Assembly (NCBI GenBank): GCA_958510875.1
Contig: OY294070.1
Span: forward strand, 14,871,631-14,935,630
From: Endomychus coccineus
Taxonomy: Eukaryota; Arthropoda; Insecta; Coleoptera; Endomychidae
Length of the DNA stretch: 64,000 nt
Direction: 5' to 3'
Shown here: in pieces, positions 10,276 to 21,830 of the stretch
Layout of the letters: each line of letters starts with the position of its first letter
Numbering within the stretch: the stretch's first letter is position 1
Program-made: the position numbers and the translations under genes
The notes under the pieces: model-generated
The model's database searches: none
Seen by the model: only the letters and a program-made list of their open reading frames with translations
Told to the model about the DNA's origin: nothing

Positions 10276-10989
10276 GGTAATAAAAATTCTTATTTGACAG
10301 TATAATAATAATTTATAGCATTTGAATTGTGACGCAATGTAATAACCATTTTTCTTCTTCCCTCTTTTCGTTATATCGAAGTGACGTCTTATATGAAAAT
10401 TTCAACTAAATAATTACTCAGCTAATACTGTTGTGGTTTTTAATCAGATCAGTATATTAATTGACAGGTCCACAGTCTCGACATATTCGATACCAACGTA
10501 ACGGCGCCGGCGGACTTATTTCGAAGGGAGACACCGATTCATCCCCAATTTTATCGAAACCGCGAAACGGCATGTTCATGTGTTATATTCATTATGGCAA
10601 GGTTCAATCAAAGCACATCAGTGTAGAATAATTATCAGGAATAACCTATCAAACGGACATTATAACTATAAAGGTAATTATACACGCGATATACTAGGTT
10701 GATCGCTAAAATTTAAATATCCTATATCTGATTAATGGTTTTACCACTCCCTCGATTGAAACAACAGGATCAAACTACAAAGTTTACATGTTTCACGCAT
10801 TTCCCACTGATACCGACCATAAATTATCTATTTCATTCATACCACTCTGATCGATAAGAACGAGTTATATATAGCTAGCCATGAAATAACAAGATATTGT
10901 TAATTTTTCCAGAGCGTTGAAACGAGGGGCGCGTTACTGATATCTTTGATCTAAATCGACTGTTCGTCTCATGAAGACCTGTATATAAT
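10276..10989. other. No recognisable gene
   Basis: A GC-richer patch at 10,495-10,575 interrupts AT-rich DNA. No open frame with a recognisable domain. Confidence 0.5.
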
Positions 10990-11345
10990 ATTATCGTATT
11001 ATCGTAAAAAGCATAATAGAACAATGCTGAAACTTTGCAGAACAGTAACCTCCATCAACCACTTGTAATTGCGGAGTTCAGTCTGGCCAGCGAGTTGGCC
11101 ATTCCACGAAACCCAGCCTACTAATTCACCTTTGAGGAAAGGTTCTGCCGAGCTATTAGCAAAACTTTCACTAAGAAATGAGAAGGTGCTTCGTTTCGCT
11201 GGTACCAATTGTCATTATGTGGAATAACAGCTAATGTTGGAACCAATTCAAATTGTAAGAACTCGTAAGTATCGAGCTGCGGGGATTTTCCTCGATGAAG
11301 TAAGGTCCAATTCATCTTGTTGACGATTTTCCAGCCCATACATTA
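10990..11345 (-). pseudogene. Tc1/mariner-like transposase fossil
   Basis: On the minus strand, across three frames: GPYFIEEN, then YEFLQFELVPTLAV, then WYQRNEAPSHFLV, which corresponds to the WFxHDGAPPHF block of the elements at 52.9-59.8 kb with the catalytic Asp replaced by Asn. Next, in another frame, comes WVSWNGQLAGQTELRNY, a decayed form of VNWPARSPDLTPCDFF. At least two frameshifts are needed. It is an old, dead relative of those elements; no TIRs were found. Confidence 0.55.
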
Positions 11346-12489
11346 ATTTGTATTAGATTTTTAAACCCTTTGAACAAATCTGGGGTATCAATGAAAACTA
11401 CTACAGTGGCTATATGTAGAGAGGCTGGGGAAATCAACACGAAAAATATGGGTAAAGCCTATTCGACATACTGATGAAGTGAATAATTCCGTGTTATTGT
11501 TAATGTGCATTGTTTAAAGGAAGTAATATTTATAATTTTGATGTGCTTGTGCAAAAACCTCAAGTTACAACAGCAATTTTAACATTCACAACCAAACATT
11601 TTTTACGAATAAATGTTATCTATTCAAAGCTATGCGCTTCCTCTTCTGAAGTTTGATTTTGAATGAATATCTGTGGTTGGAAGTCTTTTTCATTAGAATA
11701 GTTTCATCTATTAAATCGTTCATGAACCTCTTGTAAAATATATGCAAGATGTAACCGAAATTAAGTATATTAATGTTTAATTTAAAAAATTCTTCATCTC
11801 CCACCTTTTCTAAAACCCATAAACAGAATTCAAGTCGCCGATGATAATCGACTTCTAGGAGTTCTTGGTTTAACTGACTATGATATGGATGTTTTTATAT
11901 TTTTTATAATTCCCCCGAATGCTACGTCAACTTATTCCGGTATGTAGATTCAACTTGCGACGACCAGTATGAGGATTTTCAACTAGAGATGCCATAATAA
12001 GAAATTCATTATCTTCATTTTCAGTAACAGGATTTCGTCTGCTTACTTTTTTCAATCCACAGTTCCAGTAAAGTTTGAAATGAACGCTTGTCTGGATGAC
12101 TTATATCTGGATATTTTTGAAGATAAACTCTTGAAGCTAGTAGGCAATCATCTTAACATTCCCCAATTAGTAATAACATATCAATTTTTTGAGTATAAAT
12201 TCTCATTTTTTCTAATATGTGAAAGCAGTCAATACATAACCATTAGATACAAATATATCAGAAAGTGAATAATGACAGACATGTCATCATGATATCACTA
12301 CCTTGACCTAATAAAAATTTGTGGTTTAAAATTGACAAATAAGACATAAAATTCGAATTTACTGATGAACTACAAGAGATAGGTATGGGGAAACCTAATA
12401 TGGTTTAAAAGGTTATCAGAATTTGGATCGAATAACAATAATGAATACAGTATGTGTTTCAATTTGGTGCTGCAAAAGTAAGTAAGCTC
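11346..12489. other. No recognisable gene
   Basis: AT-rich with short chance frames on both strands. No repeat shared with the rest of the window was noticed. Confidence 0.5.
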
Positions 12490-13257
12490 TTTATTTTACT
12501 CTTGGCAGAGGCAGCCCGAACAGTATATTCCATTCACTCTAGCTATTTATAAAATCATTAAACAAAGTACTTGAGTAAAAATTACTTTTCCACCGAATTT
12601 CTCATCGAATTTTAAACAACTTTCAAAAATCCTTCCGTCTGTCTGGATGTGAGTCACGAAATGCTTGTCTACACGATAACTCAAAAACGGAAGGGCCTAT
12701 CATATTCATATTTTGACAAAAGATCGGTTGCTGTTCGGTGACAAACCCTATTGCTTTTCAGGAAAATCGTGTATTAAACGCACCCTTTTCTGAAGGGTTG
12801 AAAACTTTTAAAATTCAACAGTATATATTGAATCAATTCAACTCTTTTACAGTAAATTTAAGTTAATTTACAACTGCTTTCTCGCAAATTTCAACAAAAT
12901 CGTTCAACACCAATAAAAACAACGAAAACAATTATTGAAGTAAACGTCAATACACAGTCCTTCTACACTTTGTAACAAACAGCGATGTAGCCTAGAGTTG
13001 GCTCCCACTCAAAAGAGTCCGGTTCGATTTCCAGCAACGGATAATTTTTTTCCATACATTTCCTTAGAAACGTTATTAGTTTGAATATTATTTCTTCGCT
13101 ACATTCTCCGAAGAGTATATTGCATTTACTGAAGCTATTTCTAAAATCGTTACAAAGGTCTTAGAGCAAAATTGTCACGAAAACCTTGTCTACACGATAA
13201 CTCAAAAACGAAAGGTCCTATTGTTTTTTAAATTAAAAAAAAACTATATTCCAAAGT
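12490..13257 (+). repeat. Repeat family H, tandem copies H1 and start of H2
   Basis: Words at 12,530-12,700 (CTAGCTATTTATAAAATC, CTACACGATAACTCAAAAAC) recur at 13,130-13,210, so two copies lie in tandem. The first copy runs on through TTGAATCAATTCAACTC (12,840) into a tRNA-like segment (12,982-13,038). The second copy is interrupted by the LINE at 13,258-14,489 and resumes after it. A fourth copy is at 51,735-52,110 on the minus strand. Confidence 0.8.
12982..13038 (+). other. tRNA-like segment inside repeat H1
   Basis: An A-box-like TGTAGCCTAGAGTTGG is followed 25-30 nt later by a B-box-like GGTTCGATTTCC. These are the internal RNA polymerase III promoter boxes of tRNAs. The segment is embedded in a dispersed repeat and does not fold into a complete cloverleaf by eye, so it is tRNA-derived repeat DNA, not a tRNA gene. 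Confidence 0.6.
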
Positions 13258-14489
13258 ATTATTATTATTATTATTATTTATTGCTCAAATTAATTCACAA
13301 AATACATAATAGAGAAATAAATATATATGAACAATAGTACATTGATACACCAAAGTAAAAACACTTGTAGGTGCAAAGAAATAGACATGAATATATACCT
13401 ATATATTATAGAACATTACACACACTTCATCTTAATGTAAGTTTGAGATACTTATCAATCACACAATTAACACATATATTATAGTCATAACTCATCACTA
13501 AAATCATTCACATCCTATCATTCAATAATATGATGGATCTGCTTCCTTTCTGTAATCGCCAAATACTCTTTCAGATTTTTCCTAAATTTTCGCATGCTAT
13601 TAGCTTGTTTAACATTATCTGGTAACGAATTGAATATTTTCAAGGACATATAGCTGTAACTTTTTTGTCCTTTAACAGTTGCTTTGAATGGAGTTTTGTA
13701 ATATGTAGATTTATTACGTGTCTGGTACGAATGATCGTTCAGAAAATGCTTCTTATCTTCCGAGAATACTTTGAGAGCTGTTTTCATGAAATATAATTGT
13801 CTTATATCTTGTATACCTGTTTCTTTAAATAATTTGTCAGAATTATATAATTTTGATTTATTTGAGTTTATTTTTAGAATTCTTTTTTGAATAATACTTA
13901 GATCTCTGAGATATGTTGTATTAGTACTTCCCCACACAGTAATAGCATAGTTTAAGTGGCTTTCCACAAGGGCATGATAAACAATTTTCCGCGTTTGCCA
14001 GTCCAAAAAATTATTTATATGCTTAATTCTGTACAGAACATATCTCAATCTATTTACCAAGGTTTCAGCGTGCTCATTCCATTTTAGGTGTCGGTCAATT
14101 TTTAGGCCCAGGTAAGTAACGGTATTTGATGATTTAATTTTGATTTGGTCGGTATTGCTTTTTATGTTTATTTCCATTTCATGTGAAGTGTCAGCATAGC
14201 AAGTGAAGGGTAAGAACACAGTTTTTGCGATGTTTAGAGTGAGTAGATTACTACCATACCAGTTTATCACATCTACCATATCCAATTCTACTTTTTATTT
14301 CAATTTATCCCAAGTATCATCTTCAAAGAACAAAGCGGTGTCGTCGGCGAATGCGATCATTGTTCCACTTATACGCAGATTAAGTAGGCTGTTGATGTAT
14401 ATTAAGAACAGAACTGGGCCCAATACAGTTCCTTGAGGAATGCCACATTGAACCATTTCCATATCACTTTTGAAACCATTCAGTATCGT
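13258..14489 (-). mobile_element. 5'-truncated LINE with (TAA)n tail, nested in repeat H
   Basis: The 3' end, read on the minus strand, is an AATAATAATAATAATAAT tract at 13,258-13,278. The 5' end breaks near 14,489, where repeat H resumes with TTGAATCAATTC. The element holds only the second half of a reverse transcriptase. The TAA-type tail resembles that of the LINE at 60.3-62.1 kb, whose protein it also resembles. Confidence 0.85.
13518..14489 (-). pseudogene. LINE reverse transcriptase, C-terminal half
   Basis: The frame begins in QCGIPQGTVLGPVLFLIYIN and contains the catalytic box AFADDTALFF. A TAA stop (around 14,294-14,296) interrupts it, after which it continues for 255 codons to 13,518. 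Later landmarks are VTYLGLKIDRHLKWNEH (thumb region) and LNYAITVWG. The fingers and N-terminal palm are missing, as are the endonuclease and ORF1. With one stop and 5' truncation it is inactive. It belongs to the Jockey/CR1-like assemblage; exact clade not determined. Confidence 0.88.
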
Positions 14490-14850
14490 GCATTGAATCA
14501 ATTCAAAACTTTTACAGTAAATTCAAGTTAATTTAAAATTGCTTCCATCCAAATTTCAACAAAGCGTTCAACATCAACATGAGAAACAATTATTGAAATA
14601 AACTTCTTTACATCGTTCTTTAACAGTTTATAACAAACGACGCTGTGGTCTAAGGGCAGCGACTCTCACTCAGTAGACTCGAGTTCGACTCCTAGAATTG
14701 GAAATATTTTTTCTACATTTTCTTACAAACATTACTGATTTGAATATTATTTAATTGTGTAAAGATAATGGAAGAAGTAGTTCATTTCATTATCCTTAGA
14801 CAAATACGAAGAGTATCTTATAGAAAGTGAAACGATTATATAAAAATAAG
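14490..14850 (+). repeat. Repeat family H, continuation of H2
   Basis: Resumes with TTGAATCAATTCAAAAC, passes the tRNA-like segment at 14,641-14,699, then TTTGAATATTATTTAATTG and ends near GTGAAACGATTATATAA (14,845). The same order is found in reverse at 51,735-52,110. Confidence 0.8.
14641..14699 (+). other. tRNA-like segment inside repeat H2
   Basis: A-box-like GTGGTCTAAGGGCAG and B-box-like GAGTTCGACTCC about 30 nt apart. Same position in the repeat as the segments at 12,982 and 51,857. Confidence 0.65.
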
Positions 14851-15500
14851 TAAGTAAATCAAATGATTTGCGAACAGTAACTTTGCCATCAGCAACACTT
14901 TTTATCTATTCTCCAAGCATACTTAAGTATGCAACAGAAAATGAAATACAAGTGGACATGATCAACGATGATCAATATGAAAGGTAATCTTCCAACTTGT
15001 ATGTCTCCCAAATGGATTATATGTGAATATTTGTTGAAATATAATATTCATCCTACTAGAATAGTTTTATTGAGATTACGGAAAGTAGATTTGATAATCG
15101 TGCATTGATTTGAAGATTTTGATAATTAGGCGGTTTGAGTATTTGTTTCCATTAATAATAATGCTTACTTTAAGATCACAATATGGAGGAAAATAAGCCT
15201 TGCATGTTATACCTTCGTTAACTGGACGTGAGGCTGTGTCTACTTCATATTTAAAAAATGTACTGTATTCGTACATGGTCCTTCGAGCCATTTTGAAAAA
15301 TGAATATAACTGCCGCGTTCAAAAACAATATACTTCCTATTTTCACAAGTTTGAAACGATTGGCAAATTTTTTGTCCGTACGACCAATAGGGACTGTGAT
15401 ATCGTCTCGCACAGCTAATTTCGAGAATAATCTAGATTCGATTCAGAAACGCTGATATTTCCTCGAAATTTCTTTCGGACCGATCTCAATTCTTCCTATA
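14851..15500. other. No recognisable gene
   Basis: Short chance frames only (71-72 codons, overlapping on opposite strands). It ends at the TA target site of element C2. Confidence 0.5.
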
Positions 15501-15589
15501 TACCGGGATATCAAAAATTATCTTGGTCAAGGGTGGTTGTGGAATCTCAAACGTGTGTCTTACTTTACTTTTGAAATAATTATGTCATA

Positions 15590-16275
15590 ATTAATTTGAC
15601 GTTTCTAAAAGTGCGAAATTTCGCAATTTTATACGAATATTGTAACACTCAGAAGTCTTTAGCGCTTTGGACTCCGGAATTTTCACGTGGCCTATCGCAA
15701 TTAGAAGGTTCGAATTATCTAAAAACATAATTGCATGAACGCCAGACGTCCTATGTAATTAGCTACCAACGAAATCATTTTGATATATGCCTCGAGGAGC
15801 TCGCTGCGCCTAAGTTTGAGTTTATACATTTTACCTCGGTCTTGTTAGTTTGGGGCCGTTTCTTGCCCTGTGCGACCGGCGCCAGTTGTAATAAAGTGTT
15901 TTTGGCTATGGGCGGCTAGCTTTCACCCGCTTCGTGTATATTTTAGTCGCGAGAAAATTCCCTTTGGTACGTCGCACGTTAGACGTGCGTAGCTGAGATC
16001 TGAGAATAGCTCAAACTGTTTTAATTAAATTTTCCTATTTGATGGACATTTATCAAAAAAAAGAAGGGCGGTCGGGCACGGTCCGATACTAAATCTAACT
16101 ACATGGAGCGAAAACGGCACGCGAAAAGTCGTCGTAAAGCCGTATTAGGTACAACCAGTTTGCACTTTTCTAACTCGCGTGCTACGGGCTTCCCACGTGA
16201 ACTTCATTCGATTTACGGAAAATTAACTATTTCAAAACAGTTTTTGACCCGGATTGTGGCTATCACGACCTCTGA
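15590..16275. other. Unidentified cargo of element C2
   Basis: This stretch has markedly more CpG and GC than its surroundings, for example CGACCGGCGCCAG, GTCGCACGTTAGACGTGCG and GTCGGGCACGGTCCG. Small frames of 62 and 77 codons have no recognisable domain. It may be captured host or transposon DNA; it is not derived from the C1 transposase. Confidence 0.55.
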
Positions 16276-16324
16276 AAAGTTTCAAAGTTCACATAATTAT
16301 TTCATAATTTGTAGTTCATTATTG

Positions 16325-17868
16325 ATAGATAGATAGATAGATAGATTTATATTTGTTCCTAGATTACAAAGTAATATTGACCCAATGGGTATAGAACACG
16401 TCAAAATTATAATTAATTGAATTAATAACTAAGTCTACTGAGTGGTGTTCCAAAATTTAATTGAGGCTTTCAGAGTATAATTTCATCTATAAAATACTCC
16501 TCCATACTGTAATATGCTTTTTTCAACAAATATGAGCTTAATTTCTTTTTAAATAATTTTATTGGTAGATTACGGTAGATTACCGGGATTTTATTAAAAA
16601 TTTTGATCACCATATAAGTCACATTCTTTTGTAAATATGACCATTTGAATCTGACAGGTAAGTAATTGTCTCTCTGTCTTGTATCATATTCATGCAACTG
16701 CTCGACTCTATCTATTATATCTTTATTATTCATAACAAAGAGGATGGATTCTATAATGTATAAACCATATAATGTGTGTACATTCTCCGATCGGAATAAG
16801 TTCTTACAACTCTGCAAATAAGGCAAGTTGAATATGAATCTAATGCATTTTCTTTGCAAGATAAAAATTCTTATAGCTTCTGAAGAGCCTCCCCAAAATG
16901 ATAAGCCATACATTACCCTGCTCTGCACAAATGCATGATAGGCAGTAAGAGCTGCTGCTTTATTAATATGTATAGATATTACTCTTAGTGCATATGTATA
17001 TTGGGCAATGGTTTTTGATAATTTATCAATATGAGTGGTCCAATCTAATCGCGAATCGATATTTATCCCTAGGAATGACACTGAATCTTGAGATTCTATA
17101 TTTTGGGTTTCTCCATCAATATTCACTTTCTCTGTATATTCTTTTAGAAAGCTAAATTTAATTATTTGTGTTTTATTTACATTTAACATAAGATCATTTG
17201 ATTCGAACCAGGAATTTAAGTTATCTAAAGATTTTTTGACTTTATCTTTGAGGCCTATCAATTCCTCGTCCGCTAGAACTTGTGATGTGTCATCTGCAAA
17301 TTGACAAATATCCTCTTCAATGGCTGCTGGCAAGTCATTTGTGTATAATATATATAGCAGGGGACCTAAAATAGAGCCTTGTGGGACGCCTTGCGTAATT
17401 GTAAGTTTATTTGATCTGTATTGTTCACTTGTATTTGAATTTTCCGCTACATATTGCTGGCGATTTGTAAGATAAGATGATATAAGTGACAAAGCTACAC
17501 CTCTAATGCCATATGTTTCCAGTTTTTGCAGTAGTATACTGTGATTTACATGATCGAATGCTTTTGTTAAGTCCAGACACATTAATATTGTGTTCTTATT
17601 TGAATTCAGCGAATTGATTATCTTAACTAACGTCAGATATGAAGCTCTGATAGTAGTTCTTCCTCTACGGAATCCATTTTGACTTTCTGTTAATATATCA
17701 AATTTTTCTAAATATTTTATATACCTGTTGTAAATGACTTTTTCGAAACATTTACTAATGTTTGATAACAATGCTATTGGACGGTAATTTCCAACATCAT
17801 TTTTATCACCTTTTTTAAATATTGGTCTGATCTGTGTTATTTTTAAGTTTTCCGGATAAATGCCATTT
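16325..17868 (-). mobile_element. 5'-truncated LINE with (TATC)n tail, nested in C2
   Basis: On the minus strand the element ends in a CTATCTATCTATC tail (16,325-16,347). The 7-bp target-site duplication ATTATTG is present at 16,318-16,324 and 17,869-17,875. Removing the insert restores the C2 TIR word TTCATTATTGTTTTACAAC, as seen intact at 6108-6120. The 5' end is truncated inside the reverse transcriptase. Confidence 0.95.
16470..17866 (-). CDS. LINE reverse transcriptase, open but 5'-truncated
   Basis: An open frame of about 465 codons. It starts without a natural start codon inside GIYPENLKITQIRPIFKKGD, continues NYRPIALLSNISK (RT block 1), TESQNGFRRGRTT, LDLTKAFDHVNHSIL (block 3), GVPQGSILGPLLY (block 4), and CQFADDTSQVL with the catalytic Asp pair (block 5), then VSFLGINIDSRLDW (thumb). 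The C-terminal connection ends DEIIL. There is no RNase H domain. The enzyme would copy LINE RNA into DNA at a nicked target, but the endonuclease and ORF1 were lost by 5' truncation, so this copy is dead on arrival though still free of stops, which suggests it is fairly young. Family: Jockey/CR1-like. Confidence 0.92.
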
Positions 17869-18024
17869 ATTATTGTTTTACAACTGAAATAAATAGGTAT
17901 GAAATTTGTAGGTTATTGATGATGTCAGTGTGACAGTGACATAATTATTTCAAACGTAAAGTTAAGACACACGTTTTAGATTCCACAACCACCCTCGACC
18001 AACATAATTTTTGATATCCCGATA

Positions 18025-19348
18025 GTACGTATAGTGAAGGAAGTAAAAAACGATAACCCATTTCACAGACGTAAATGCGCGGACGATTCACAATTCAAAT
18101 CCTTTTTGAGTTATCCTTTTATGTTTCATCGTTTAGACAATTTCATCCGACGATCACGCAGACTAAGTATCTTCAAGTACAAAAGCCAGTTATTAAATTT
18201 TCACACTTTGTTTCATTAAAAAATATCTGGCTGTGAGTGAATTAAGTTATTTGGAATTTCCTCGGCGAAATTCCTGATAAAAAATTCTCACACGTAACTT
18301 AAAAAATCTTCCACCTCGTTCCACCCTCCCTCTCCCGCGAATATCTACAATTATAACGGTAAACGCGAGTCCCCATGCCTTTAATAACCTCCCTTTTATT
18401 TTTAATTCGCGCCGAAAGCAGACATCACTTTTCAAGCCTTATTAATCTCAACGGAATATTTCCAAGAATAAAAAATTAAAACCGAAAGCATAATGTTTTG
18501 TGTTGAGGGGTCGCGACGATGTTCATCGCCCCTGAATATATTAATTGAACGACTGTTTCGTATTTCTTTTAAGCGACAACGGTTTTTTATTCTTAATCCT
18601 CTTTAATAACTCCTTGTAAACACACGGGACAAAGAGGACGCGGCCGAGATCTGACGTGTAGAGAGCTTTCATTCGGGCGAAATAAGTTCCTATGAATTAG
18701 TCAACAACTTTGAAAAGTCGGCAAATGTAAACTGCCACTTTTTATTTGCCATGGGCGGATTCTTTGCATATTATTGTTCGCGATTTTTCCATCTGCGAGA
18801 ACTGACCAATTTCCTTCCTTTCTAGTTTCCTTTTCTTTCCACGACGTCACCCGTTCCGTTGTTATTCGAATTCGAAAACATAATGCAATGTTATGACACT
18901 TACATCTGTTTTTCATTATCCGCTTGAGGACTAAAACTAGAACAACATTAAAAAAAGTATTATCAGTTCCTATTTACTCACCTAATGTCAGTCTATCTGA
19001 TCTCATTGTTATTTGGTGTATCTTACAAAGTATTGTACCATCAACTAATGAATAAAGCGATATAATAATGCAGTAAAACCTCTAAATAACGGCCGGAAAT
19101 GTAAACTGTAAAAGTGGCTTTAGAAAGGAGACCGTTATTGAGAGGGTGGGAAAGAATGTGATTTTATTTACGTTCGTTTTGTAAGCACATTCTGTAAACA
19201 GTTAAATGTGTTTATAAGAACTGGTGGTGGCCATGTTGAGAATATTTTGCTGTAGTGATTTAACTTGATATTAGCAAAATTTCAAGATTATGTGTGACGT
19301 TGGTGTTACGTGTAATCTTTTTATAGTAATTAGTATATTACGTTACAA
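18025..19348. other. No recognisable gene; apparently unique DNA
   Basis: Bases 18,240-18,900 are less AT-rich and non-repetitive within the window, and could include conserved non-coding host sequence. No exon-like frame was recognised. Confidence 0.45.
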
Positions 19349-19397
19349 GTGTGGAAAGTGATTCTCCCACTCATGTCAAATGGGTCACTTTCCACAC
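19349..19397. repeat. 13-bp perfect inverted repeat
   Basis: GTGTGGAAAGTGA (19,349-19,361) faces TCACTTTCCACAC (19,385-19,397); a further CCCA/TGGG pair lies inside the loop. It sits 15 bp outside the left terminal repeat of the YR element. Confidence 0.85.
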
Positions 19398-20196
19398 AAG
19401 TAATGTACACTATTTTTCCGACGACCACAGATTAATGCATAATTGCAAGAAAATTAATATATTTTCACTTTATTTTGAGAATTTGAGAATTTTACAAAGA
19501 AAAGTAATAATTGAACAAGATTACTGCTTAGAATTGTAGAAATTGAAAGTAATATTATTATTATTACAATTAGTAAATTGTAATGGACTTTACAATGAGG
19601 AGTTAGACAGATTTCTTTCTGTTATTTGTACACTATGTACAGTAACTCGATGTCAGTTTCTCGAAGAGGCGGAGTGACGGCTTTCGAAGTACCTACTGCT
19701 GATGGAACCCATAATTTTATTGGCAATATTTAACCTGTTAGTAGCAGAATCGTCAATATATTTTTCTGCGACTTTGGACGATTTCCAACCCCTATGTCTT
19801 TTCAGAGAAGTTAGATCTCCTGCATCTACTAATATAAGTAACAGAAGAACGGCGGAATGAGTGCCCTGTGTATTTTTCAGGATCCTCTAGATTTAAAAAT
19901 TTAGCCACTACTCTAGGTATATTTACAATTTTGTTAATGCCCACTACTTGTTTTGTGCGTTTTTGGTCTCTATAATCAAGAAAAAAGCGTGTTTCGGTAG
20001 TTGGCTGTCTTAGATTGGCATATTTTTTATATATGCTATAAAAGTTTCCAGTAATAGTGAACTTGCGACAGCATTTATTTTTTGTATTATTAATTTGAAT
20101 GACAGCCACAGTCCCCAAATCTTCAATGTTATTTATACATAACTGGGTAAGTTCTTGCTTGCGACATGCACCAGATATACCCATAACCAACACAAC

Positions 20197-21830
20197 CTAA
20201 AAAAAAACCATAATTAAATAAATGTATTATTAAGAAAACTCTTACTGAGTTTTTATTTATTTAATAATTATAATTTTTGATTCTTCCGGCTAGCTTTTAT
20301 TTATTTATTTTGAATAATAATGATCCTTTTCTTTTTATATTATTATTTTATGGAATTAAACACAATATTCTTTGAATGTTAAAAAGTTTCTATATTAAAT
20401 CTCTATGACTCTAATTATCTCAGGTTTCAAATTTACAATTTAATTTTATGTTCTAAGCATAGACCTAGCTTTAACCTCAAAACTATTCAATATTAATAGT
20501 TGTTTACAAAATTATAAACGACAATCTTTCTTTCAGATTTACAAGTAACACTACAATGGAGATATAATAAACAAACTTACTTTTAGTTTATATCCAAAAG
20601 TGTGTTTAACAATGTTGGCAATTTTCAATTTACTTCTTTTATAATTTCGTTGATGATTCACTTTTTACACAATACTATGCTATTTCACAATAATCACAGG
20701 TAACTAATTTTGGTCACTTCTTCTTGAGAATCAGGAACTGTTGATAATACTTTGTTTTATTCTTTTAGATAAAACATGAAACTTTTCGATGCTTTATTGA
20801 AATTATTGAAGAATGGCAATCGTTGGATACTTCTTATAAATTGGAGGTTATTACAGCCTTTTACTGGATTCAGATACTTGGAATAATCGTTGACTTTTAA
20901 TAAAACTTATTAACTTTGGTTTCTTTGAACCTATCGAAGTTTGGAACACTTGCGTTCACTGATATTTATTTTTTATAAATTTAGGTTATAAAATTTTGGT
21001 GAGTTGCAGGAGTACTTTCACTCTTCAGATATAATGGCAAACTGAACTTGGCTTTACTTTCAGCCCTTTTTATAGGCCTCCAAAACCGACGCTACTTGAT
21101 GTCATAAACAACCTATCAGATGCTTTCTTTTCAAATCAAGCATGCCAAGTTAATTGTTGTGAAACTGACACAAGTCTTCATTGTTACCAGACTGACATTA
21201 GAAATTCCTATTGACCAATCAGAATTTAGTATACTTTACTTTTTGAATTATTTGAGATTTTCAACTTATTTTAATTGTTAGTGATTCCTTCTTTTTAAAT
21301 TAATATTGCCTACATTTTTCCCCACACTTTGGTATAATATAACCTATGATTGGGTTATTATTAATATGATTATTCCCATATTTATGGTTTTCTTGACAGT
21401 TACTTATTCTTAAATCTAATACATACCATATTATATCAATAACATTCTTTTAACATTACATAACTCAAATTTACTAATCCTAACTTATATCTATAACATT
21501 ATTCAATGTTTTGTACTATCTCATGATAGTTTTGTAATCACTTTACTTATGATTTCTGATTTCGTTACACAGTACGTTTCTTCACTTTCACTGAAGTTCT
21601 TGTTTATCACTTCTTATTCTATTACATCGTTGTTTATTATGTTTTACATTGTTAATATTAATATCCTAACTATTATTTAGCTTTTATTATTGTTTTTAAT
21701 TCCATATAAATATCTTTTATTTGATTTTTTTCTGATTTTCAAAGTTCGGTAAGTTATTATTTTTAAATTTTTATTGTCTATGAAATGAAATCATAACAGT
21801 ATAGACTTTGTTTAAATACCGATGACTTAC
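20197..21830 (-). other. Intron of the tyrosine recombinase gene
   Basis: Read on the minus strand it starts GTAAGT and ends in a T-run plus TAG, with LLTK joined to VVLVMG across it in phase 0. It is 1,634 bp, most of it made up of the LTR-like repeat D (about 20,990-21,798), which begins only 32 nt from the donor. Confidence 0.7.
20990..21798 (-). repeat. LTR-like repeat D, copy a (in YR intron)
   Basis: Read on the minus strand from 21,798 it begins TGTTATGATTTCATTTC and matches 26,714 onward for about 780 bp. A shared core promoter consists of CCTATAAAAAGG (near 21,064-21,077) and about 30 nt later CAGTTTGCCAT. The end beyond 20,990 is not defined, and no coding region belongs to it. Confidence 0.65.

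Larger units (their letters stand above)
15503..18022. mobile_element. Non-autonomous mariner-like element C2, split by a LINE
   Basis: The left end (15,503: CCGGGATATCAAAAATTATC) and right end (to 18,022, reverse complement TCGGGATATCAAAAATTATG) match the TIRs of element C1, with TA at 15,501-15,502 and 18,023-18,024. The left TIR is recognisable only to about 15,588 (AATAATTATGTCA); the right one extends over 150 bp. Between them there is no transposase but about 690 bp of unrelated, GC-richer DNA (15,590-16,275). The LINE at 16,325-17,868 later inserted into the right TIR at CATTATTG. Confidence 0.85.
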
